NCBI GenBank assembly: GCA_900543105.1
Contig: UQQA01000079.1
Span: forward strand, 1-11,540
Length of the DNA stretch: 11,540 nucleotides
From: an uncultured Ruminococcus sp.
GTDB lineage: Bacteria; Bacillota; Clostridia; Oscillospirales; Ruminococcaceae
Direction of reading: 5' to 3'
In this document: piece after piece, positions 1 to 5,868 of the stretch
How the letters are laid out: every line of letters starts with the position of its first letter
Numbering within the stretch: position 1 is the first letter of the stretch
The notes under the pieces: model-generated
The model's input: only the letters and a program-made list of their open reading frames with translations
The model's database searches: none
What the model was told of the DNA's origin: nothing
Made by a program: the position numbers and the translations under genes

Positions 1-13
1 GGCAAAATTTGCC
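1..13. repeat. Short palindrome at window edge
   Basis: GGCAAAATTTGCC is a 6-bp-arm palindrome around a central A. It lies about 60 bp downstream of the start point expected from the leftward promoter at 81-109, so it could be a leader hairpin or an operator for the gene beyond the window. No function can be assigned from this alone. Confidence 0.3.
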
Positions 14-80
14 GAAAAGACGTGCGCATATGCTTGTGAAGACGGGTTCTAATATGTACATTCACGTTTAAGCAATTAAC

Positions 81-109
81 ATTATATCAAAAATTGAATT
101 TTTAGTCAA
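81..109 (-). promoter_or_regulatory. Strong promoter reading out of the left end
   Basis: On the minus strand TTGACT (109-104) is separated by 17 bp from TATAAT (86-81), one base short of sigma-A consensus. Transcription would begin near 74 and leave the window leftward. It lies beyond the terminator of the solute-binding protein gene, so the next gene to the left is a separate transcription unit. The downstream CACGTTTAAGC at 63-73 shares ACGTTTA with the operator at 1745-1762, but the match is too weak to call a site. Confidence 0.75.
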
Positions 110-154
110 TGTCGATTTTGTATATTTGGTTTCGGGCGTTTTGTTTACTTCCAA

Positions 155-193
155 CAAAAAAACAGGCAGACAGGAGCATTTTTTGCCCCTGTC
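155..193 (-). terminator. Terminator after the solute-binding protein gene
   Basis: GACAGGAGC (169-177) pairs with GCCCCTGTC (185-193) with one A/C mismatch around a 7-nt loop. On the minus strand the stem is followed, after a short TGCCTG linker, by seven T residues (162-156). A second, weaker hairpin (ATTTGTAA 215-222 with TTACAAAT 242-249) lies directly beyond the gene's stop codon but has no T tract. Confidence 0.7.
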
Positions 194-249
194 CTCCTTT
201 TAAACGATTAGGTTATTTGTAAATTTTATATTAACCGTATGTTACAAAT

Positions 250-1677
250 TTAACCCATAGCTTCAAGTTCTTTGTTGAACTCATCGATATAGATCTGCGC
301 AGCCATATCGAGGGATTCTCTTACAGTTGCCCAGTCGCCGCCCTGGAATGCAGCTCTTACACCTGTTTCGCCGCTGTCAACGAGGGAGTTGAGGTCGGGC
401 TGAACGCCGTTTACAAGGTCATAAACGGGGTGTTCCGCTGTCATTTCGGTGATCTTATCCTGCATTGCGAGCATTTCCTCGGTCCAGCCGAAGTCGTTGA
501 TGCTCTTGTCGCGGTTGATCTGCTTTGTTCTGTCATCGCTGTTTGCTGCGAGGATACATTCCATGAACTTGATAACGCCCTCGGGGTTCTGTGCGCCCTT
601 GCAGAGCATATAAGCTTCAAGACCTGCGGGGAGGTAATAAGCGTCGGCGTTCGGGTCTTTCGGGATCGGAACGAACATAACGTCCTCGGCTTCTCCGAAG
701 GTCTTTGTCCAGATATCGGGAGAAGAGTTGATCTCATAAAGTCCGCTTATGTAGAAAAGCTCCTTGCCCTCGCCGATATATTCGATGTGAGTTTTCCAGC
801 CTGTAAGGTTCTTGTCAAGGATAAGGCCGTTGTCAAAAAGCTCCCTCTGGAAGTTCATTGCACGTTCAAGTGCGGGGCTGTAGAAGTTGTCGGAAAGCTT
901 TCCGTCCTTGATCTCGAGTGCAGGCGCGCCCGATGTCATCATAAGCGGCTTTTCGTTGAACCAGCCGTCAAGACCGTAGTTTCCTGCGTCAACATCACAG
1001 AATTCAAGAAGATCCTGCTTGAATGCATCCCATGTCCATGTTCCCTCTTCAAGCTGATCCGCAGGGTCGTCAAGACCGTAAGCTTCGATAGTCTGGCGGT
1101 TGTAGTAAACGACCTGACCTGCCGTTGCGGCTGTTGCGATGAGATAGTGATGTCCGCCGAGGAAGAACATATCGTTAAGATCCTTTACGGGTGCCCAAAG
1201 GTCGCTGTCATAGTCGATATAATCGTCAACAGTCTGGAACATACCGTTTGTAACGCCGTTGGGGAATGAATCGAGGTCGCCGCCTGCGATAAAGTCAAGT
1301 CCCTCACCGCCGATTATCTTTGTGGAAAGATCGTCGAAGCGCTTGTTCCACGTTGTCGGTATATATTCGATCTCGCCATCATACTTTTCCTCGAAAAGTT
1401 CGAGTGAAAGCGCCTTTGTGTTGCCCGAAGTCGTAGCGTGGAAAGGATCATAGAACGAGAACCACTTGATAGTCTTGTTTTCAAGCTCACCGGTGAGAAG
1501 ATCGGCAACGCCCTTTACCTGCTCTGAGTCCTCTTCGGAAAGCTCGGCGGTGTTGATGGGAACAGTTGCCTGAGTTGTGGTTTCCTCGGGAACTTCCGAG
1601 CTGTTTCCGCAGGCTGCAAGTCCCGATACCATAAGTACAGCCAGTGCTGCGGCTGTTATCTTTTTGTAGTTTGCCAT
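250..1677 (-). CDS. ABC transporter sugar-type solute-binding lipoprotein
   Basis: This 475-residue protein looks like a family 1 extracellular solute-binding protein, which captures a sugar or oligosaccharide outside the membrane and hands it to an ABC permease. The N-terminus has a KK-containing n-region, a hydrophobic core and the lipobox LAAC with Cys23 as the lipidation site. A Thr/Pro/Glu-rich linker follows, then a two-lobe binding-protein body with aromatic residues typical of sugar pockets (for example the FDDL, GTWTWDAFK and DIWTKTFG stretches). The start is set by GGAGG at 1688-1684, 6 bp before the ATG. The ligand cannot be read from sequence. No permease or ATPase gene is in the window and terminators bracket the gene, so it is transcribed alone. 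A cre/LacI-type operator covers its promoter, which fits sugar-responsive control. The family call is firm, the substrate unknown. Confidence 0.9.
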   Translation of the reverse strand: MANYKKITAAALAVLMVSGLAACGNSSEVPEETTTQATVPINTAELSEEDSEQVKGVADLLTGELENKTIKWFSFYDPFHATTSGNTKALSLELFEEKYDGEIEYIPTTWNKRFDDLSTKIIGGEGLDFIAGGDLDSFPNGVTNGMFQTVDDYIDYDSDLWAPVKDLNDMFFLGGHHYLIATAATAGQVVYYNRQTIEAYGLDDPADQLEEGTWTWDAFKQDLLEFCDVDAGNYGLDGWFNEKPLMMTSGAPALEIKDGKLSDNFYSPALERAMNFQRELFDNGLILDKNLTGWKTHIEYIGEGKELFYISGLYEINSSPDIWTKTFGEAEDVMFVPIPKDPNADAYYLPAGLEAYMLCKGAQNPEGVIKFMECILAANSDDRTKQINRDKSINDFGWTEEMLAMQDKITEMTAEHPVYDLVNGVQPDLNSLVDSGETGVRAAFQGGDWATVRESLDMAAQIYIDEFNKELEAMG

Positions 1678-1722
1678 AAATATCCTCCGTAATATTTTCT
1701 TTTCGGATCTCTCAATATATTA

Positions 1723-1752
1723 ATTATAACAAATGAACTATGGTTATGTCAA
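1723..1752 (-). promoter_or_regulatory. Promoter of the solute-binding protein gene
   Basis: TTGACA (1752-1747) and TATAAT (1728-1723) are both perfect sigma-A hexamers on the minus strand, 18 bp apart. The start point would be near 1716, giving a leader of roughly 40 nt that contains the GGAGG site. The -35 hexamer is embedded in the palindromic operator at 1745-1762. Confidence 0.85.
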
Positions 1753-1762
1753 CGTTTACATA
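1745..1762. promoter_or_regulatory. cre / LacI-type operator over the -35 box
   Basis: TATGTCAACGTTTACATA is an 18-bp palindrome with a central CG and a single mismatched pair. Read on the minus strand, the core TGTAAACGTTGACA fits the published CcpA cre consensus TGWAANCGNTNWCA at every fixed position. It covers the -35 hexamer, the position expected for repression by blocking RNA polymerase. The binder could be CcpA or a pathway-specific LacI-family regulator; sequence cannot separate these. Confidence 0.75.
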
Positions 1763-1779
1763 CCCGATTTTACGTTTCT

Positions 1780-1816
1780 TTTTTTGTGCAAACTGCAATA
1801 CGGAATGCACAAAAAA
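1780..1816. repeat. T/A-rich hairpin sharing a terminator's A tract
   Basis: TTTTTTGTGCA (1780-1790) is the exact reverse complement of TGCACAAAAAA (1806-1816), leaving a 15-nt loop. Its right arm includes the A run that serves as the U tract of the adjoining serA terminator. It may back up termination or insulate the downstream promoter. Confidence 0.5.
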
Positions 1817-1854
1817 TCACCCCGTCATAACACAATATGCTATAACGGGGTGAT
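1811..1854 (-). terminator. serA terminator
   Basis: ATCACCCCGT (1816-1825) and ACGGGGTGAT (1845-1854) form a perfect 10-bp GC-rich stem, extended inward by ATA/TAT past one mismatch. On the minus strand it is followed at once by a run of T (1816-1811). It lies about 60 bp beyond the serA stop and is the clearest intrinsic terminator in the window. Confidence 0.92.
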
Positions 1855-1912
1855 GATATTTTATAAAAAGACGTTCTGCTTATGCAGGTCAGTTACCGAA
1901 GTGGAATTTCCC

Positions 1913-3079
1913 TTACTTCTTGATAACTCTTACCTTGATAACAGTATCAACAGCAGCAAGCTTTGCAACAACGTCGTCGCTTACGTCGCCTGCAACATCG
2001 AGGAGAGTGTAAGCGTAGTCCTTCTTGGACTTGTTGAGCATATTGTCGATGTTAAGACCTGCATCGCCGAGAGCAGTTGTAAGAGCGGAGATAACAGCAG
2101 GAACGTTCTTGTGCATTACGCAGATCTTAGTTCCTGCAGCATTCATCGAGGCATCGGGATAGTTTACGGAGTTCTTGATATTGCCGTTTTCGATGTAGTC
2201 GATGAGTTCGAGAGCTGCCATCTTAGCGCAGTTGTCCTCGGATTCGGGAGTCGAAGCACCGAGGTGAGGAACAGCGATAACGCCCTTTGCGCCGAGAACC
2301 TCATCGGACGGGAAGTCTGTGATGTAAGCTGCAACCTTGCCGCTTTCGAGTGCAGGGAGGATAGCGGAGTTGTCAACGAGTTCGCCTCTTGCGAAGTTGA
2401 GTACACGAACGCCGTCCTTCATTGCTGCGATAGCATCGGCATTGATAGTACCCTTTGTATCAGCGTTGAAAGGAACGTGGATAGTAACATAATCAGCAGC
2501 AGCGTAAAGATCCTTTACGTCCGAAACAGTCTTAACGGATGGATCAAGGCTGAGTGCCGCCTTAACGGAGAGGAACGGGTCGTAGCCGACAACCTTCATA
2601 CCGAGTGCGATAGCAGCATTGGCAACGAGAACGCCGATAGCGCCAAGTCCGATAACGCCGAGCGTCTTGCCCATGATCTCTGGGCCTGCGAACTGGGACT
2701 TTCCCTTTTCTACCATTTTGCCGACCTCTGCGCCGTTGCCCTTAAGGGTCTGCGCCCAGATCATAGCGTCGGGAATTTTTCTCGATGTAAGAAGAAGTCC
2801 TGCGATAACGAGTTCCTTAACAGCGTTAGCGTTTGCGCCCGGTGTGTTGAATACGCAGATACCCTGCTCTGCGCACTTGTCAACTGGGATATTGTTTACG
2901 CCTGCACCTGCACGTGCAATGGCAAGGAGATTCGAGCCGAATTCCATATCGTGCATAGCAGCGGAACGCACCATGATAGCATCGGGGTTAGCAACTTCAT
3001 CGGCAACGGTGTACTTTGCAGTATCGAAGTTATCCGTACCGTACTTAGAGATCTTGTTCAATGTTTGAATATTGTACAT
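1913..3079 (-). CDS. serA: D-3-phosphoglycerate dehydrogenase
   Basis: SerA oxidises 3-phosphoglycerate to 3-phosphohydroxypyruvate with NAD+, the committed step of serine synthesis, in the cytoplasm. The 388-residue protein has the D-2-hydroxyacid dehydrogenase layout. The Rossmann motif is GLGAIG at 144-149. The catalytic residues are probably Arg231 (in NFARGELVD), Glu260 (in FPSDEV) and His272 (in PHLGAST). A C-terminal domain from about residue 317 (KICVMHKNVPAVISAL) is of the ACT type that binds serine in many SerA proteins, so feedback inhibition is plausible. It is the short form, close to E. coli length but without the extra intervening domain of long SerA types. GGAGG at 3093-3089 precedes the ATG by 9 bp. 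It is the second gene of a serC-serA unit; no promoter is evident in the 236-bp gap from serC. Confidence 0.95.
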   Translation of the reverse strand: MYNIQTLNKISKYGTDNFDTAKYTVADEVANPDAIMVRSAAMHDMEFGSNLLAIARAGAGVNNIPVDKCAEQGICVFNTPGANANAVKELVIAGLLLTSRKIPDAMIWAQTLKGNGAEVGKMVEKGKSQFAGPEIMGKTLGVIGLGAIGVLVANAAIALGMKVVGYDPFLSVKAALSLDPSVKTVSDVKDLYAAADYVTIHVPFNADTKGTINADAIAAMKDGVRVLNFARGELVDNSAILPALESGKVAAYITDFPSDEVLGAKGVIAVPHLGASTPESEDNCAKMAALELIDYIENGNIKNSVNYPDASMNAAGTKICVMHKNVPAVISALTTALGDAGLNIDNMLNKSKKDYAYTLLDVAGDVSDDVVAKLAAVDTVIKVRVIKK

Positions 3080-3102
3080 TTCAGTTTACCTCCAATTATG
3101 TA

Positions 3103-3130
3103 TGTAGGGGGCAGTCCCCCGTCCCCTACA
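3103..3130. repeat. TGTAGGGG-type palindrome, copy 1
   Basis: TGTAGGGG (3103-3110) faces CCCCTACA (3123-3130), with further G/C runs in between that can also pair. It resembles the short GC-rich palindromes scattered between genes in many gut Clostridia (recalled, not searched). It sits about 10 bp upstream of the serA ribosome binding site. Confidence 0.6.
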
Positions 3131-3160
3131 ATTGAATTTGAATAAAAGGTTCAATATAAC

Positions 3161-3185
3161 GGGCGGATATGGGATCCACCCCTAC
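3161..3185. repeat. Decayed palindrome of the same family, copy 2
   Basis: GGGCGGAT (3161-3168) can pair with ATCCACCC (3174-3181) with one mismatch, followed by CTAC as in the ends of copies 1 and 3. The outer left TGTA end is missing, so I read it as a degraded copy. Confidence 0.45.
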
Positions 3186-3218
3186 GGAATTTCAAAACTT
3201 TTCGGCATAACCGTTTAA

Positions 3219-3244
3219 TGTAGGGCGGGAAACTCGCCCCTACA
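3219..3244. repeat. TGTAGGG-type palindrome, copy 3
   Basis: TGTAGGG (3219-3225) faces CCCTACA (3238-3244); with a one-base bulge the stem extends inward through CG pairs to a loop of about GGAAACT. It has the same outer ends as copy 1, supporting one repeat family. Confidence 0.6.
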
Positions 3245-3272
3245 TTTTCAAACAATTTCGCCGCGCGCATTA

Positions 3273-3319
3273 ATTACGCATTACGAATTACGCATTACGA
3301 ATTACGCATTACGCATTAC
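3273..3319. repeat. Heptamer array at the serC stop codon
   Basis: Six head-to-tail 7-bp units, alternating ATTACGC and ATTACGA then ending in two ATTACGC, run from 3273 to 3314, followed by a partial ATTAC at 3315-3319. On the coding strand the units read TAATGCG or TAATTCG, and the first TAA of the array is the serC stop codon (3318-3316). Confidence 0.85.
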
Positions 3320-4404
3320 TTAAGGTTTTCTGCCTCAAATTTCTTCATGAATTCAACGAGCTTTTCAACGCCCTCGATAGGCATAGCGTTGTAGATGGAA
3401 GCTCTCATACCGCCAACGGTTCTGTGTCCCTTAAGGTTCTCAAAACCTGCAGCCTTTGCTTCCTTAACGAACTTAGCGTCGAGGTCAGCATCGCCTGTTA
3501 CGAAAGGAACGTTCATGAGCGAACGGTCTTTCTTTTCAACAGTTCCCTTGAAGAGCTTGCTCTGGTCGAGGAAATCATAGAGGATAGCGGCTTTCTTTTC
3601 GTTGTGAGCCTTCATAGCTTCAAGTCCGCCCATCTTCTTTATCCACTTGAATACCTTGCCGCAGATGTAGATGCCGTAGCATGGAGGTGTGTTGTAAAGA
3701 GAGTTGTTGTCAGCGTGAGTCTTATACTGGAGCATTGTCGGTGTGTTCTCAACATAAGGCTTTTCGGGGATAAGGTCTTCACGAATAATAGCGATAACAA
3801 CGCCTGCAGGGCCTACATTCTTCTGAACGCCGCCGTAGATAACGCCGTACTTTGTTACGTCGATAGGTTCGGAGAGGAAGCAGGAAGAAACGTCAGCGAT
3901 AAGCGTCTTGCCCTTTGTGTTCGGGAGTTCCTTGAACTTTGTGCCGTAGATAGTATTGTTTTCGCAGATGTAAACATAGTCTGCATCATCGTCGATAGGA
4001 AGATCGGAGCAGTCGGGGATATAGGAGAAAGTCTTGTCTGCGGAAGAAGCGACAGCGTTAGCCTTGCCGTACTTCTGAGCTTCCTGCCAAGCCTTCTTAG
4101 CCCACTGACCTGTGATTATGTAATCGGCAACGCCGTTCTTCATAAAGTTCATAGGTATCATAGCGAACTGCTGTGAAGCGCCGCCCTGGAGGAAGAGAAC
4201 CTTGTAGTTGTCGGGGATATTCATAAGGTCACGGATATCCTTTTCGGCGGTCTGAATGATCTCTTCAAAAGCCTTTGAGCGGTGGGACATTTCCATAACG
4301 GACATACCTGTGCCGTTGTAATCAAGCATTTCTGCAGCTGCTTCTTTAAGAACTTCCTCGGGAAGTACAGCAGGACCTGCACTGAAGTTGTAAACTCTGG
4401 ACAT
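3316..4404 (-). CDS. serC: Phosphoserine aminotransferase
   Basis: SerC transfers an amino group from glutamate to 3-phosphohydroxypyruvate, giving phosphoserine; it is a cytoplasmic PLP enzyme. The 362-residue protein equals the usual family length. It opens with YNFSAGPAVLP, the conserved N-terminal signature, and has LQGGASQQF near residue 72 and the PLP-lysine motif YGGVQKNVGPAG with Lys195. It ends with a normal C-terminal domain (GHRTVGGMRASIYNA). I chose the ATG at 4404 because GGAGG lies at 4417-4413, 8 bp ahead; an in-frame ATG at 4419 would overlap that site. It is the first gene of a serine unit with serA downstream. No phosphoserine phosphatase (serB) is nearby. The 3' end runs straight into a heptamer repeat that supplies its TAA stop. 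Confidence 0.96.
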   Translation of the reverse strand: MSRVYNFSAGPAVLPEEVLKEAAAEMLDYNGTGMSVMEMSHRSKAFEEIIQTAEKDIRDLMNIPDNYKVLFLQGGASQQFAMIPMNFMKNGVADYIITGQWAKKAWQEAQKYGKANAVASSADKTFSYIPDCSDLPIDDDADYVYICENNTIYGTKFKELPNTKGKTLIADVSSCFLSEPIDVTKYGVIYGGVQKNVGPAGVVIAIIREDLIPEKPYVENTPTMLQYKTHADNNSLYNTPPCYGIYICGKVFKWIKKMGGLEAMKAHNEKKAAILYDFLDQSKLFKGTVEKKDRSLMNVPFVTGDADLDAKFVKEAKAAGFENLKGHRTVGGMRASIYNAMPIEGVEKLVEFMKKFEAENLK

Positions 4405-4438
4405 ATTAAAAGCCTCCAATAATAGTATTACAAAATAA

Positions 4439-4458
4439 AAAAGTGAAACTATACTTTT
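4439..4458. promoter_or_regulatory. Inverted repeat at the serC start point
   Basis: AAAAGT (4439-4444) and ACTTTT (4453-4458) are 6-bp arms around an 8-bp spacer. They overlap the expected transcription start (about 4454), so this may be an operator or a 5' leader stem. A/T-rich arms could arise by chance. Confidence 0.3.
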
Positions 4459-4460
4459 AT

Positions 4461-4489
4461 ATTATAACCCCAAAAGAAAATATTGTCAA
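4461..4489 (-). promoter_or_regulatory. serC-serA promoter
   Basis: TTGACA (4489-4484), a 17-bp spacer and TATAAT (4466-4461) match the sigma-A consensus at all twelve positions with ideal spacing. Transcription would start near 4454 and give a leader of about 50 nt with no strong terminator-like structure, suggesting high basal expression of serine synthesis. Confidence 0.92.
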
Positions 4490-4551
4490 GGTTAAAGCGG
4501 TTAATATTTATCACTTCACCACGGCAAATTCAACGATATTTTCAATAATAA

Positions 4552-4744
4552 ATTGTGCATTATGCAAATTTAATGCGTAATTCGTAATGCTTAATGCGTA
4601 ATTATTTATTTCCGAAAATAATAAAAACCGCTTTTTATAAACATATAGAAGTCGTCATTTTAAGCCAAAAGCATAGCCGCAAAATCAAATATCGGCTATT
4701 TTCGCGAAGCTTAATTATGAATTACGCATTACGCATTACGAATT
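4552..4744. repeat. MITE-like element with heptamer inverted ends
   Basis: One end holds TAATGCG-type units in forward orientation (4571-4605, five units) preceded by ATTGTGC and ATTATGC (4552-4565). The other end holds the inverse, ATTATGA, ATTACGC, ATTACGC, ATTACGA (4714-4741). The core of roughly 110 bp is non-coding and folds: ATAAAAA/TTTTTAT (4621-4638) and ATAGCCG/CGGCTAT (4673-4699). No transposase is present and no clean target duplication is visible. The right end enters the last codons of the upstream gene. These hairpins may also end that operon's transcript. Confidence 0.5.
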
Positions 4745-5089
4745 CTTCCAGAACCCGCCCTTGTGGAAATTTTCATTTCCGAGGGGAGCTGCGGTGAGTT
4801 TGAAGATAACACAGCCGTCGGGACAAACTATAGTCTTGCTGTATTTGTCGTCACCGCCGAGATTGGTGAGATCGCCGCCGCTTCTGACCGCCTCCATGAG
4901 CGGATAGAGCATCATCATGGTCTTGCTGCATATCCCATAGCCGTCCTTGTTCACGGGGCAGCCGTATGTGCAGGTGTATTTGTCCCCTATCTCCTCGCCG
5001 TTCCGGCAATAATGCTCGGTCGTATCGCCACGGAGAAATCCCGTTACTTCGACATTGAATTCATATTCCTCTGCGTACCATTTTTTCAT
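4736..5089 (-). CDS. Small cysteine-rich protein, TIGR04076-like
   Basis: This 117-residue protein has no signal peptide or membrane segment. It carries six cysteines at 28, 40, 44, 54, 89 and 93, grouped as CTYGC (40-44) and CPDGC (89-93), plus a KVMM-like segment GICSKTMMMLYPLMEAVRSGGD in the middle. The pattern Cys...GD...Cys...AVRSGG...CPDG...F resembles my recollection of the TIGR04076 family, whose function is unknown; paired cysteines suggest metal binding or redox chemistry (inference). AAGGA about 8 bp before the ATG serves as ribosome binding site. It begins 42 bp after the doc stop with no promoter or terminator between, so it is probably the third gene of the phd-doc transcript. 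Its last codons and TAA stop coincide with a heptamer repeat unit, so the C-terminal Asn-Ser may be repeat-derived. Confidence 0.75.
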   Translation of the reverse strand: MKKWYAEEYEFNVEVTGFLRGDTTEHYCRNGEEIGDKYTCTYGCPVNKDGYGICSKTMMMLYPLMEAVRSGGDLTNLGGDDKYSKTIVCPDGCVIFKLTAAPLGNENFHKGGFWKNS

Positions 5090-5131
5090 AGCAATGTTCC
5101 TTTCTGTATGGCAGAAAATTATTCTGTGTTC

Positions 5132-5506
5132 TCAATTGTGCAGGCTTAACCATACTGTAAGCTTTTCCGCACTAATTTTTCCGTTTGCAAGCAACATACC
5201 TATTTCTACAAGCTCTGTTTGGGTACATTCTATTTCCACACCGTTAAGCGCAAGAAAAACAAGCATTGTGTGAACGCCTATTCTTTTATTTCCGTCTATG
5301 AACGGGTGATTTGCAACAAGAGCATAACCAAGACGGGCGGCTTTTTGTATAAGCGCAGGATATAGATCATTTCCGTCAAAAGTTTGAAAAGGCGATTCAA
5401 GTGCAGATTCCAACAATCCGTTATCCCTAACACCGTCTGTTCCTCCGGTCGCTTCGATAAGTGAACTGTGTATAGAGAGTACCTGTTCCTTAGTCAGCCT
5501 TATCAT
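5132..5506 (-). CDS. doc: Doc-type (Fic fold) toxin
   Basis: Death-on-curing toxin of the Fic superfamily, 124 residues against 126 for phage P1 Doc. P1 Doc phosphorylates translation factor EF-Tu and stops protein synthesis. The Fic motif HPFIDGNKR spans residues 67-75; the catalytic His67 is intact, and Lys74 replaces the glycine of AMP-transferring Fic proteins, as in Doc, so kinase-type activity is expected by analogy. The N-terminal half (VLSIHSSLIEATGG, GLLESALESPFQTF) is typical of the family. The start overlaps the antitoxin stop by 4 bp (ATGA, 5506-5503), implying translational coupling. It appears intact. Cellular target and activity are inferred from the family. Confidence 0.93.
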   Translation of the reverse strand: MIRLTKEQVLSIHSSLIEATGGTDGVRDNGLLESALESPFQTFDGNDLYPALIQKAARLGYALVANHPFIDGNKRIGVHTMLVFLALNGVEIECTQTELVEIGMLLANGKISAEKLTVWLSLHN

Positions 5507-5745
5507 TTTGCCAACTCCTTATACGCTTCAAGATTTTTTGCAATAAGTCGTTTTGAGATTTCAGCCACATCTTCATCATCTGCCGTCTGAACCTTTTCGA
5601 CTTCCGAAAATTCAAGAACGATATACCTCGGAACATTGTTTTTCATTATAACAGCCGAGCCGTTCTGATCGACAAGTCTTGCGACCTTTGAAAAATTCTG
5701 ATTTGCTTCTGTTATTGATACAAGTGAATTAGTGTTTACCGTCAT
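5503..5745 (-). CDS. phd: Phd/YefM-family antitoxin
   Basis: An 80-residue antitoxin that should bind and silence the Doc toxin encoded next, and repress its own promoter through its N-terminal DNA-binding fold. The N-terminal VSITEANQNFSKVARLVDQNG and the strand NVPRYIVLEF are Phd/YefM hallmarks. The charged C-terminal third (DDEDVAEISKRLIAKNLEAYKELAK, given here as residues about 56-80) is the likely disordered toxin-binding tail. I place the start at ATG 5745: AAGGAG at 5760-5755 lies 9 bp before it, whereas an in-frame ATG at 5754 directly abuts that site. First gene of an operon with doc and, probably, the TIGR04076-like gene. Family call firm; autoregulation inferred. Confidence 0.92.
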   Translation of the reverse strand: MTVNTNSLVSITEANQNFSKVARLVDQNGSAVIMKNNVPRYIVLEFSEVEKVQTADDEDVAEISKRLIAKNLEAYKELAK

Positions 5746-5774
5746 AAATAGCATCTCCTTTCCTTGTTATTTAT

Positions 5775-5803
5775 ATTATACTCTATTTTTAGGATAAATT
5801 CAA
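5775..5803 (-). promoter_or_regulatory. phd-doc promoter
   Basis: TTGAAT (5803-5798), 17 bp, TATAAT (5780-5775) on the minus strand. The start point near 5768 gives a leader of only about 22 nt before the antitoxin ATG at 5745, containing the AAGGAG site. Confidence 0.75.
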
Positions 5804-5807
5804 CCTA
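5790..5807. promoter_or_regulatory. Candidate Phd operator
   Basis: TAGGATAAATTCAACCTA is an imperfect 18-bp palindrome (14 of 18 positions symmetric, perfect TAGG/CCTA ends) centred on the -35 hexamer. The place and size fit autorepression by a dimeric Phd-type antitoxin; no direct evidence. Confidence 0.4.
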
Positions 5808-5821
5808 TTTTTATTTTGTTT

Positions 5822-5868
5822 AAAAAAAGAGGAGAAACCTCTGCCGCAGCTAAAGCTCCTCCTCTTTT
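5822..5868 (-). terminator. Intrinsic terminator upstream of phd
   Basis: AAAAGAGGAG (5825-5834) and CTCCTCTTTT (5859-5868) form a perfect 10-bp stem. On the minus strand it ends in an uninterrupted T run (5828-5822). The 24-nt loop can form two mini-stems (CTG/CAG and AGCT/AGCT). It would end the candidate small RNA and any read-through from fhs just before the phd promoter. Confidence 0.85.

Noticed and set aside
58..75. Second cre/LacI operator in the left-end promoter
   Set aside because: It shares only ACGTTTA with the operator at 1745-1762 and matches about half of the palindrome positions, too few to call.
430..1269. 279-codon plus-strand open frame opposite the solute-binding protein
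   Set aside because: Antisense shadow without ribosome site or recognisable domain; the minus-strand lipoprotein is clearly real.
1733..3145. 470-codon plus-strand open frame opposite serA
   Set aside because: The opposite strand encodes a full, conserved SerA. The plus frame has no ribosome binding site, crosses a strong terminator and the promoter region, and its Cys/Ser/Val-rich product resembles no family; it follows from codon bias of serA.
3273..3319. CRISPR array
   Set aside because: The 7-bp units follow head to tail with no unique spacers and no cas genes are present.
4594..4797. 67-codon plus-strand frame across the MITE-like element
   Set aside because: Made of repeat sequence plus the antisense of a real gene; no start signal.
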